Assembly: GCA_008330645.1 (NCBI GenBank)
Contig: VLTN01000014.1
Span: forward strand, 434,001 to 498,000
DNA length: 64,000 nucleotides
Origin: Cafeteria roenbergensis
Lineage: Eukaryota; Sar; Bigyra; Bicosoecida; Cafeteriaceae
Reading direction: 5' to 3'
This document shows, piece after piece, positions 42,048 to 53,500 of the stretch (within the stretch, counting starts at the first letter, position 1; each line of letters starts with the position of its first letter). A program made the position numbers and the translations under genes. The notes below the pieces were generated by a model. That model ran no database searches. It had not been told where the DNA came from and saw only the letters and a program-made list of their open reading frames with translations.

Positions 42048-43751
42048 ATGAGTGCTGCGTGTCACAGTGGTGGGCTAGACGCGGCTCGCTACCATGCACG
42101 CGACGCCGCGATGCGTGAAGCGCTGGGAAATGCTGCTTGCTTGCGTGCTCGCGCCGCCGCCGCCGCCGTCGACGCCGAAGGCGGCAGAGCGCCTGGCAAA
42201 CCTGTTGCCATGGCCCCTTCGAAGCCCACTCCGGGGTCCCACGCTCAGCAAGCGTCAGGCCCGAAGCCTCCGTTTGCAGCGAAGGCCTTCGCTTGCCCAG
42301 CTGCCCTGCGCCTCAGTGCTGCTGTGGAGTCCAATCGCCGCGCGCGAAAAATGGCAGAGCGGCGCGTTGCGCCTGCGTTCGCGCCCGCCGTGACGGCAGC
42401 TGCAGCCGGCGCGACCACGGACGCCGTGCTGCGCACGACAACGGCCGGTGCCTCGCGGGCAGTGCCTGGGGGATTCAGACGAGGGCAGAAGATTCTTCTC
42501 GTGGGCGAAGGCAACTTCTCCTTTGCTCTCGCGCTCGCCCTTGGCCTAGGGAGCGGTGACAGCATCGTTGCCACAGGTAAGGATGTTCTGGGTCGCGTGC
42601 GCGTTTGGCTACGGGCGCGACAAGGCGGAGGGCAGGGCAGGGGGCAGGGGGGGCGCGGCTCGTCTTGCGCCGGGAAGGGAGTGTGGCCTGGCTGCGAAAC
42701 TATGCTGCTGCTCCCCCCCCCCCCGGGCTGGTCTGTCGAGCGGCTTCCCGTGCGATCGAGTGCGCCAATTCGAGCTGCTGCTGCGGTGTGTGGTGTGGCC
42801 CCTGCCGCAGCGTTCGACACGTTTCGAGAGGCTCGAGACAAGTACCCGACAGCGGTCGAAACCAACGTTGCGGTGCTGCAGCGGCTCGGCTGCAGGCCGC
42901 TGTTCGGCGTGGACGCAAGCCGCTTGGCGTCCGACCCGGCCGTGGCCAGCGCTCTGTTGGAGGCACAAACTGGAGAAGCATCGTCCAGTGCTCGGCTGCC
43001 GGCCTTCGATCGCATAGTTTTCAACTTCCCTCACACTGGTGGCGCAACCACAGCGGACATCAAGCGCAACCAGGCGCTTCTCAGGGACTTTCTCGCGCAG
43101 GCTGCACTCCTGCTGAAAACGCGTTCACCAGGCACACCCGTGAAGGCGGGCGACGAGGCTCAGGTCTTGGTGGCGCTGCGTCGCACGTCGTTTTACGAGT
43201 CGTGGCGTTGTGACGTCCAGGGTCAGGCCTGCCGGCTCGATTTCCGGGGGACAAAACCGTTCGTGGCGGCGCAGTTCCCGGGGTACGCCCCTGTTCGTAC
43301 ACACCCTGCGACAAGAGAGGCGCCAGGCGCAGGGGGCGACGGCTCCGGCCTGGGCGGGGCAGCGGGAGCTGGGTCTGCTGACTGGTACACGTTTTCTCAT
43401 AGCAGGGCAAGTGCCACTCACGCGCGGCAGGCGGCAAAGTTTGGCCCGGCCGTTGCGGCGGAGAAGCGTGCTGCTGCAGCCGGCGCCAAGGCCGCACAGC
43501 CTGACGACGCAGCTTCCCCGGCAGCAGCCGCTGAGCCGTCCAAGCGGGCGTTGAAGCTAGCAAGGCGCCGCCGGCGGGCCGAAGCGGAGACTGCCGCAGC
43601 CGCGGCACAAAGCAAGGGCGCTGGACGTGCTGCAAAGCGGGGCCGCGCGGCCCCACCCAGTGGCGCAGCTGTGGACAAGCGCGCCAAGTCGCTGGATCCC
43701 GAAGCTGAAGCAGCACTAGCTGCCGCCATGCTGATGGGAAGGCGAATCTGA
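42048..43751 (+). CDS. BMT5-like rRNA (uridine-N3)-methyltransferase, DUF2431 family
   Basis: Yeast Bmt5 methylates a uridine of 25S rRNA at N3 using S-adenosylmethionine, in the nucleolus. Two exons, 42048-42576 and 42811-43751, give 489 residues. The SAM-binding motif is ILLVGEGNFSFA (149-160). The splice joins SIVAT to AFDTFREARDKYP, as in family members. FDRIVFNFPHTGG (about 244-254) is the other hallmark, followed by DIKRNQALLRDF and FYESW. The C-terminal 120 residues are Lys/Arg/Ala-rich, suiting a nucleolar protein. The 234 bp intron is a multiple of three without stops, so the unspliced frame stays open, but the family match is interrupted there. Internal ATGs at 42111 and 42207 could also be starts; the first 130 residues are not conserved. 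Confidence 0.85.
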   Translation: MSAACHSGGLDAARYHARDAAMREALGNAACLRARAAAAAVDAEGGRAPGKPVAMAPSKPTPGSHAQQASGPKPPFAAKAFACPAALRLSAAVESNRRARKMAERRVAPAFAPAVTAAAAGATTDAVLRTTTAGASRAVPGGFRRGQKILLVGEGNFSFALALALGLGSGDSIVATGKDVLGRVRVWLRARQGGGQGRGQGGRGSSCAGKGVWPGCETMLLLPPPPGWSVERLPVRSSAPIRAAAAVCGVAPAAAFDTFREARDKYPTAVETNVAVLQRLGCRPLFGVDASRLASDPAVASALLEAQTGEASSSARLPAFDRIVFNFPHTGGATTADIKRNQALLRDFLAQAALLLKTRSPGTPVKAGDEAQVLVALRRTSFYESWRCDVQGQACRLDFRGTKPFVAAQFPGYAPVRTHPATREAPGAGGDGSGLGGAAGAGSADWYTFSHSRASATHARQAAKFGPAVAAEKRAAAAGAKAAQPDDAASPAAAAEPSKRALKLARRRRRAEAETAAAAAQSKGAGRAAKRGRAAPPSGAAVDKRAKSLDPEAEAALAAAMLMGRRI

Positions 43752-44542
43752 GCCTGCCGCGCGCGGCGCCGGGAAGGAGCGCCCAGTGTGGCGTTTGCCT
43801 ACAGAGTCCGTGTGCCTCAAAGGCCGTGGGTGCTGGCCAATCCAAAGGGAGCGAAACGCTTGTCTTTCTCTTTCTTTTTTCAGGAGTTGCTGGCTGGCAA
43901 CCAAGCCAGCGACGTGCGCAATCGACACTCGCAAGGACCTGGGTTGGTCGTGCTCGGCTTCTGCCCCGCGCTGCGCGTGATGCGCGCCCGCTTCTTGTGC
44001 CTCTCAGCAGGTCCTCATCATGCCCCGGAGCCTGGGCCAGCGCTCGAACGCGAGCTCCCTCCTTTTGTTGCGTTCCCCTTTTGGTCTCTCCCATCGTGAC
44101 GGAGCGGAGGGTCCTGGCTCTGCCACGCGGCGCGATGATCTGCAAAGCTGGCTTGTAGAGCCGCGGCAGAGAGGCCCAGCTCGCAGCCCCAGCTTGCACT
44201 CTTGCAGGCGCGCGTCTCGTCCTCGCGCGGTCGGGGCTCGCGACAGTAGTGCCAGTTCTGAGACTGGTATACGCCTCCTCTGCCGTTGTTCTGCGGCGCA
44301 TCGTGCCACGCTGCTCCTGCGGTGAGCGTCTGCTTCGAGATCGAGGCGCAAGGGCACTCGACCGAGATGCCGATCGCGCCCTCACCGCCCCCGTCCCGGG
44401 ACTCTCACCGGGCCTTAGCGTGGGAATGCACGTTACTCGAACGCTTTGTTGCTATCACCGCGCTCGGAGGAGTGGCTACGGGTCTTGACCTTCGCAGGCA
44501 CGGAAGGGCGTTAAAAGCTCGACACTCGTCTGCGCCTTCAAC
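43752..44542. promoter_or_regulatory. intergenic region upstream of the giant AAA gene, with a strong splice-acceptor-like tract
   Basis: A 791 bp gap. At about 43860-43882 there is a T-rich tract ending in CAG (tttctttttt then cag), by far the best-looking acceptor in the window, so a 5' UTR intron or an upstream non-coding exon of the giant gene is plausible. A second, weaker acceptor (cttcgcag) ends at 44497 in frame with the giant gene. A protein-like open stretch (about 44364-44510, including WECTLLERFVAITALGGVATG) could be part of an upstream exon, but I find no clean donor. No tRNA or snRNA is seen. Confidence 0.4.
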
Positions 44543-47500
44543 ATGGCCGATGCTCGTACCCCCAGACCGGCAGCGCCACCTCGGCCAGCAAGGGTCGTGC
44601 CCCATGGTCCGGACACCTGCCCTGTGGCCTCCGGGGCCGCACTGGCGGTGCCCTCTGTGCCCGGCCTGGCATGCTCTGGAGGTGCAAGACAAGTCATTGT
44701 CCCTCGGCCACAGTCAGCCACGGCGGCAGCAGCAGCTATTGTTGAATTTCCGCCTCAAGGCTGCTCCATTCCGCTGTTTGGTGATGTCGCCGCCGGCTTG
44801 GAACGCAGGGCACACCTTTCGCAACAGGAGCAAAAGCAGCTTGCTTCAAACCTCCTTGCGGCTGCCGTCCAGTTGGAAAATGTGTCCTTTGAGACAGTCT
44901 CCGAAGCCGTGGAGACCATTGTGGTCCCACACATCATTGCCGTGTGGGACAGCGTCGGAACTGGCCCATCTTTGCATGCCGCCATGGCAGAGTTTGCTGC
45001 GGCCGGACTGGCGCGCTTGCGCGACGGCGACAAAGCTTGGCGACCGGTGCTCCAGGCCTTGCTGCAACCAGACGCTTTGCTGCAGAACGATCCAGTACTG
45101 CCACATCACTTGGTCATCCTGAGGCTGGTGACCGCTGGGCCCGCAATGAGAGGCTCTCGGCGGTCACAGTGGGCGGAGCTTGTTCTACTGCTCCTGCGCA
45201 AGTGGGAAGCAGACCGCGAGTTCTCGCATTGCAGGCCATTACCGCTCCTCCTTTGCAATGATCTCACTGCGCTTCTTGAACTCGGCTTCGTGCCACAACG
45301 CGTCGAGAGCGCAGCTGCCCCGACAACGGGGCAGGAGCTTTCGGGCGTGCAAGTCGAGCGGCTCAACAGCTCGGACTCGTCCAAGCGCCTCAACCCTCTG
45401 ACCGTCCCGCTGGAAATTCGCTGGACCGATGGCACGCGTGACGTGCTGCTGCCCAGGGCCCGAGACGGCTCCTCCCGGCCGGCTATGCGCACGCCGAAGC
45501 GCACCCTTTGTCACGTGCTCCCAGCGCTGACAAAGCTTGCCGCCGCCACGCGCAACCGATTGCTGGCCACAGTGGGAGATGGCGGCAGCTGCTGCACCTC
45601 ACCCATGATCGGGGCCTCGGCTAGATCCGCAGCAGCGGGAGGGGCGGTGAGGGACGCCCCAACGGCAATGTCTCGGAAGCAGCAAGCTGCCGCGCGCCAG
45701 CTAAGGCAGCTGGACGAGGCCATTGGACAAGTGTGGGGAGCTTTTGACATAATCATTCCAACGAGTGGGGCCGCGTCGCCCAATGCAGAGGTGCAAAGCG
45801 GAGTTGTAGGGGACTGTGTCCGGAACAGCCTGGCATCCCTCCCTCTGGCGCAGGCCGTTTGCACCCTGTTCGGGACCGCTGCGGCCAAACGGCGCGGTGA
45901 CGAACACATCCTTGACGCAGCGCTGCGTGCGCTCGCCGAGCGGAGTGGCGCTTCGTGTGAAAGTCCGGCCTGGGCGGCAGCAGCCAATGCTCTCGTGCGC
46001 TCAGCCTGCCAGCGCGGAGCCGTTTCTGCCAGTTCGTGGGAGAGTCTCCAACGCCAGTTGGTAGGAACCGACGCACAGCCTGCGTCCATCGCAAGCCTCG
46101 AGCTGGCGGTGCTGCTGTGCACCGAGCTGGCCCGCACCACAGCCAAGTTCGTGCACCCGCGTTCCATTGTGCAAGGCGTGAAGCAGCTGCTGGTGATGGC
46201 TGCAAGGCCCGTGACGACGGAATCCTCCGCATTCGTGGGCAAGGCTTTGCAGCTGGTTTGTGCGCTGCGAGACGCACACGGGAGCGGCGCAGTTGCAGCA
46301 TTGGCGTCCTTGCTTCCGACGCTTGCCGCCGGTGGAGGCGCTTCACCAAGTGCCATGAGCTCTCGTGCTTCTGCTGCAGCCGGCGGCGGCGCTAGCCTGC
46401 CCATTGAGTGGCTCTTCGTGCTGATGCTCGCTGAAGCCTCGCGCGGCTTGCACGGAACGGACGGCCTCCGCGAGCTTGCCGGGCGGCAGGGAAGCCCCCC
46501 AGCCCATGGGGAATCGTTCGCCGGGGACGTTTTGACGCACACCATCGCCGCTGTTTGCGCCATGGTGCCTCATCGTGCCAACGAGCTTGTGGCTCGCGCC
46601 TGGGGAGGGGGCATCAGACTGCTGTCAGCACTTGCCAGCGATGCGCCCGACGCGGTGATCCAAGCATTGCGAAGACTCGCCGCTTCAAGCGGCGCCCACG
46701 CAACCGGCGGCACTGGAGCCCCTCTGCTGGGCCGAGCGATCTCGACAGCACTGGCCGATTGCAATTCTCTTCCCGTCGAGACGGCGAGCCATGCCGGCCA
46801 AATCCTCGTTTCGATGTTGAGTTCGGCCGAAGGACTTCAAGCCTTCTGCAGCTGCCTGGACCTGGACGAGCTCCAGGTGTTCTGCGACGTGCCGTTGCTG
46901 CTGAGCTTGGGCTGCTTGACCGAGCGCTCGCTGGGTGGATACTTGCGCGCTCTGCAAGACTTGGACGCAGTTATGGCGAGGGACGGCGCCCTCCCAGCAC
47001 CGACGACTGGTCCGCAATCGCTTGCTGCAGCTGCTTCGGCTCATGGCGGCGCCGGGGCCATGCCGTCGGCTGGAGGCTCGGCAGAGTCCAGCCAGCTTCC
47101 CCTGGCAGCGCAAGCAGGGTGCAACCTTTTGAGCTGTAAAGGACGCCCCTCGCCAAGCACTCCTGCACCGAAAGTGCTTGCTGCTTGCCTCAGGCATTTG
47201 CAACGACTCTTGGCTCATCCTACGTGGGCTCCCGTCGTGGCTGCGCACCGATGGAAACTGGTCGAGTTCGCATTCGAGCCGTTGTTGCACGACCACTTGG
47301 ACGTGCGGCTGGCTGGGGCTGACATCTTGGCCGACGTCCTGCACGCCAAGGGCCTGGGCAGGAAGCGCATCCTTGCAAGCGCGGCCGCCGAGGCCACGTC
47401 TGTCCACGTATTTCAACAGCTTTCGTCTGGCGCCCGGCCCGGCAGCGACGAAGTCGGCGAGTCATCCAGCGAGGCCCACCTCATGTTCCTCGCTGACGAG

Positions 47501-50500
47501 GCGGCAGCACCTGGAGCCGACACGCGGACGCTTGGCAGGGCGAGTGCGGCTGGGCTCTTAGCTACAACAAAGGCTGTTGAGGAACTGCAACGTGCAGCGC
47601 GTGCCGGGGGGCGAGGTCCGAGCGTCTCGCACAGCCTCGGTCTGGGCGAGACCGAGCCAGGGCCCAGCAGTGGCTCGGGCAGTCATAGCCGCCAAGAGGC
47701 GGGCGGAATGGAGCTCACGCCGTCCACGCAAAAGAACCTGGACAGCGTGCTCGAGGCAGTTGAAAATCCTGTGCCCTTGCTGCTACAAGGGCCAACTGGC
47801 GTCGGGAAGTCAAGCACAGTTAAGCTGGCGGCAGCTTTGAAGAGTCCGCGGCCCTTAATCAGGTTCAACATGAGCGCAAACGTGTCCGTTGATGACTTCT
47901 TCGGCAAGGTCGTGCTGCAAGCTGCCGCCGGCGGAGGAGAGATCCCGGCTTTCCAGGAGCAGCCATTCACTGTCGCCTTTTCCCGGGGCCACTGGCTCCT
48001 ACTGGACGAGATCAACCTCGCAAAGGATGACGTTCTGCAGCCCATGGAAGCGGCGCTTGACAGCGGCGTGCTCTTCGTCAGAAACCCGGCTTCGTCCGTG
48101 GAATCGTACTTGGAGTACAAGATGCACCCGGACTTTCGCCTGTTCTTCACCCAGAATCCGGCCTCAGGCGAGTTCAAGGGCAAGCGCCAAGTGCTGTCGG
48201 AGTCATTCTTGTCGCGGTGCGTGCCCTTGGCCTTTGAGGAGCTCCCGCCCGACGAGCTTCGCCAAGTAGTGGCAGCCCAGATGAAGCGCACCGAGGAGGG
48301 GCTGATGCTCGGCCACGCTTCCACGAGCTGGGAGCCCTTTGCGGCAGCAGCCGTCAAGCTCTTTCTCGACTTTCGGGCGCTGACGTCTGCCAACCACTTC
48401 CCCGAAAAGCGAGGCTACGCGGCAGTGACCGTTCGTGACTTGCTCAAGCTTTCGACATCTATTGCTCACAGCCTGTGCTCCCCCGCCAACAGCGCTGTCA
48501 CGACGAAGGCAGAGCAAGTTCAGCCGCTGCTTGCGTTTGAGGCCTGGTGCGTGTTTGGCGCGAGGTTCCGCACTGCACGAGCCCGCGGCCTGGTGCACAA
48601 TTTGATCGTGCGCGCCTACGCCACGGTGGCGCCGGCTCTGGCCGACTGCTCTCTCGAGGTGCAGAACGCCCAGCTGGTGTTCGGGGACTCGCGCTCGGAC
48701 GCCGCGCCTCGCGTGTTTGTGGAGCGGCGGCGGCCCGGTGGCACGCTGGGGGCGGGAGCGGCATCCTCATCGTCCCCAGATCAGGCGCTGGTTGTCGAAG
48801 AGATCCACGCGGCATTTGACCAGGCCCTTCGCGGGTCGCCAGCGCCAGACTGCAGTCTCCCACCCGCTGTCGCGCGCCGAGTCTGCGCCGCGCACGCTCG
48901 CCTGTGCGCGTCATTGACATCAGCTCGCGTGATGGACCAGTGTGGCCTGTACATGCCCGACGCCAGGTGGGTGTACCTGTGGATGCTTGCCCTCTGCGCA
49001 GCGTTGCCCGCCGATGGGCCACCTCTGGCCGACGCCCAGTGGGCGGCTCTGGCGGCAGCGTGCGGGGCGGCGACCTGGGGGCGGCTTGTGCGCCACCGCA
49101 TCGCTAAAGATGCGGCGCAAGCGGCCGTGGCAACGGCCTTCGCAGCTGGGGCGTGCGACTCGCCTCTTCCGCCCGAGGCAGCCGCTGTGGTGGAGAGCAT
49201 CACCCCTGATCGCCCCTTTGCAATAACCGCCCGAGTGATTTGCTTGTGGCGGCAGATCGCTCGAGCTCTTCGCCAGCAGCTTCCGATTCTCGTCGTGGGC
49301 CCCCTCGGTTCGGGGAAGAGCAACGCAGTCAGGGCCCTGGCGTTCCTCCTGCGCAGGGCCGTCGTCGAGTCTTGCATCACTCCCGAGACAGAGCCGGCCG
49401 ATCTGGTCGGACAGATGGCGCCCAACCCCTTGTTCAGAGCTGGGCGCATGTCTCGAGCAGACAAGGAGCCCTGCGGAGGTGCGGCCGCAGCAAGCGCGGC
49501 CGAGACTTCGGCACCCGCACTCGCAGCTGCAGCGCGCAGCGAGGACGAATTTGCCTCTCGTGTTGCCTGGCTGGACGGTGTCGTCACTGCAGCGCTCGCG
49601 GACACGGAGGGGGTCTTCCTGCTGCTCGACAACATCAACACTGCCGACGCGTGCGTCCTTGAGCGCCTTAACCCGCTCCTTGAGGCCGAAATCGACTGGA
49701 CAGTGACTGAGAACGGCGAAACCACGCCGCGCTCGGTTCCTTCGGGTCTGCGAGTTGTGTCCACGATGACTCCACCGGCCCCGGGTACTCCCCTTGCCCG
49801 CGCTGCGGCCCTGGAGCTCAGCCCGGCCGTAGCCAACCGCTTCGACATCGTGTACCTGCCGCAGCTCGGAGAAGGCGCCCTGCCATGTGCCGGCCTCGAT
49901 GGCGCTCGCGCCGCCGCTGCGGCAGCCCCCGTGGATGATAGCCACCCGGACCTGTTGCGGGACGAGCTGAACAGCCTGGTTCGCTGCACATGGGGCGACG
50001 CTTTGGCCGGGCGCGTCGATGACGACCTGAGCAAGCTCGTCCGGGCTGCCATGGCGTTTTGGGAGACAGGAGCGTCAACCACGGCGAGCACTGTCCGCTT
50101 TGACCGCTTCACGCTCCGGACAATCGTGCAGTGGTTCGATGCGGCCTTTCTGCACTCCATTCGGCGGCCCGGCGAAAGCCTCGCGGCAACTGTCTGGCAC
50201 GTGTTCTGCTCAGTCGTGCTTCGGCAGTTGCCCCAGGATGCAGCAGGGGCTTCATCGCTGAGGGCCAGCCTCTTTGAACGCGTGGCAGACGCCTTGGGCA
50301 TCGATCCCGCTCGGCCTCCTCTCCCAGTTATCGACGAGTCGGTGGGCAGAGTCAATGCCACTGGGGAGCACGTCCTCTCGGGCAGCCGGCTCGAGCTCGC
50401 GGGCGGAGTCATGGCCTCCGTCCTTGCCAACCAGCCTGTTCTGCTCGAGGGCCCAGCGGCAACCGGCAAAACGTCGCTTGTGAGTAGTCTCGCGAAGGCC

Positions 50501-53500
50501 TCCTCAGGCGGTGTGAAGCTGCTGGAGCGGGTCAACATCCAAGACGGGACCACGACAGCAGACTTTGTGGGCAGCGTGCTGCCCTTCGGCAACTCCCTCG
50601 TGCACGAAGTCGGAGCGCTGGTGCGCGCAATGGAGCGCGGCAGCTGGTTTGTAGCAGACGAATTCAACCTCGCTGACCCGGATGTGGTTGCTATGCTTGC
50701 GCCACTGCTCGAGGGCAGGGGGTATCTCGTGATTCCAGGAGTGGCCACTGGCCTTTCAGGACGCCGCAACCGGAAGTCAGTCTTTGCCCACCCGGGTTTC
50801 AGGTTCTTTGCGACCCAGAACCCCGCGTCGTACGCAAACCGGAACAAGCTCCCTGCGTCGCTGCGCAGCCGCTTTGTGGAGGCCCAGGTCGAGGCGTTCA
50901 CGGAGTCAGAGATCGGCGAAATCTTGGCGCGTCGGCGCACCAGCCCGCTCCCAGGCGTGCCCTCGCCATCGGCCGGAGTCGCGCCAGATTGCTCAGCGCT
51001 TGCAAAGGTGTTTGTGGCCATCTCAAGCGACGCTGTGCGCGATGTTCCTCCCATGTCGATGACGATGCGCGAGATGGTCAAGTGGCGGCGCCGTTTGGCA
51101 ATGCTGCCCGCCACTTCAGCATCCCCAGCAGCAGCCGGCTTGTCGCTGCTCGCAAGTCGCCTGGACCCCGAAACCACGGCGCATGCGGCTCTCGCTGCCA
51201 AGCTCAACGACGTCTTCGAGCTCGCTTCCATCCGACCGGAAACTTCTGCCAGCATTGAGGCAACAGGTGCGACTGGAGCCGTGTTCCGTTTGGACGGTGT
51301 GAGCCTGCCGGTGGACGGTGTGCGCCTGGACGCGTCGCCCTTGACCCACCACTTGAGCTGGGGCGTCGCTAGGGGGGCTGGGGTGTCATCTGCGCCGTCT
51401 GAGCTGCCCAAGAGCTTCGTCCGAGCCCTGGTCCAGCTTGTGTTCGCAACGCAAGCTCGGGAGCCTGTGCTGCTCGTTGGCCCAACGTCGTGCAAGTCGT
51501 TGCTCGTCGAAACGTGGGCGCGCTTGTTCGGAAAGCTGGAGGCGCTCCAGACCGTCCACTTGACCGCCGACACTGAGGCAGCGGCCCTCATCGGTCAAGT
51601 TCAGCCGTTTACTCGCGTCTCCGCATTCCTGCAGGCCAGCCAGCTTGTCAAGTCTCTTGCGGCCCGCATGGAGGCGCACGCTGGAGTGGCACGCGGAGCA
51701 ACGGCAGCCCAGTTGGAGAAGCTGCTTGACGCTGCCAGCTCCCTGGAACGCTCTGCTTCGCTGGTGCAGAAGCAAATGGCAGAGATCGCAGCGGCAGCGG
51801 CTGACGATGGCGATGTGGCTTCCGACGGCGAGAGAAATGCCGAGGAGGCAAGAGCGGACGCACTTGTCGACGAGCTTGCGCTCTTGGCTCCCGCCTTTGA
51901 CCCCGAGGATCCCAAAGCATGGGCGGCCGCAGGCAGCATGCCCGACTTTTCCGTTTCGACGACCCAGACACCCACGAGTGCCCAGTTTTCGTCTGCAGTG
52001 GCTTCAGGGGCGGGCGCTGCGGCAGCGGCCGTCCTTGATGGCGACAATGACGAGGACGAGGAAGACGAAGAGGAGGAGGAGGAGGAGGAGGAGGAAGGCA
52101 CTGGTGCAATGCTGAGCGCTGCTTTGCTTCGGTACCAATGCGAGACCGCCGAGCTCGCCCGGGAGGCATCGGCACTCGAGCAGGCGCACTTGACACGCGA
52201 GTCTCTGCTGGCACTGTTGCCTGACGAGGTGCAGGACCAGTCGATTCGCGCATCGAAGCGCGTCCGTGCGCCCAGGGAGGCAATCAAAGCCAGCATCGAG
52301 ATCGAAGCAGCCATGGATCGGCTCTGCGAGCTGCATGCCAGCTTGCAAGCCGATGGAGCCATTGCAGTGCTCCGCTCGAAGGTGGGAGCGCTTCTGTTGC
52401 AGCTAACCGGGGACGAGCAGGATCTCTCTTCGAGCACTCCGGTGTTCTTGTTCAAAGATGGCCCAGTCACGTCGGCCGCCAGGCGCGCACAGCCGGTTTT
52501 GCTGGAGGACTTTGACCAACCGTCCCAGGCGGTGACGGAGCGCCTCAACTCCATTCTCGAGCCGGACCCCGAGCTGACAGTTGTTGAGGACTCGACTGCA
52601 TCGCTCGCCGCCGGGGCGAGAGCCACAGCGCCAGGAGCCATCCCCGTTCTTCCCGGGTTCCAGCTTTTCGCGACATCCCACGAAGTGTCGCGAACTCGAG
52701 GCTCTCGGCTGAGCCCGGCAGCTCGATCCCGCTTCACGGAGATTTTCGTGCCGGCCTACAGCCGCGGCGACGTGCTGGCGATCATGAAGACTCACTTGCG
52801 CAAGGGCTTGGAGCAGGCCCGCGCGGAGGAGTGCGCCGAGGCGCTTGACCAGCTATTTCGTATGCTGCAGCTCGGCGACTCCCTTGGCGGCACGCATGTC
52901 GACGTGACCCTGCAGCATAGCTTGCGACTATGCCGGTTCATGGTGTCCGCTGAGGGCTCGCTGGTGCACGACTGGCGCAGGCGAGCTCTCATTGGAGCCA
53001 GGTTTGTGCTCGTTGACGGCCTGGGCCCGGCTGCGGCCGCTCGAGTGCTGCTGGAGTGGGTGCGGAGCTGCTTCGCGCGTGCCTCAGGTGTCGATGACCT
53101 TGCAGCGTTCGCTGGAGAGCTTTGCGCGGAGCCGTCTCCCGCTTGCAAGCGCGCGGCGACTCTCTTCCGGCCGCTTGTTAACGACGATGGCATAGTGGCT
53201 GGGGTCTCCCTTGCTTTCGGATCCACTGCCATGCAGCTTGCGACGCCCTTTCCGTCGGTTCAGGAGGCGGTGAGTCACTTCGAGCAGGCTACGCAGTCGG
53301 TGCAGCTCACTTCTACCCTTGTGACGAACATGGCACGAATCTTTGCGGCGGCTGCAAGCAAGAGCCCCCTGCTGCTGGTCGGCCCTCCTGGCGCCGGGAA
53401 GACTCTGGCGGTGCTTCAAACAGCCAAGCTGGTCGGGGTGGCCTGCGCTCGGATCAACTGCTCGCAGTCCATCACAGTCGAGCAGCTCTTCGGAAGCATC

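Noticed and set aside
43786-43980. Small 64-codon frame downstream of the BMT5-like gene
   Set aside because: It crosses the polypyrimidine-CAG tract and has no recognisable sequence.
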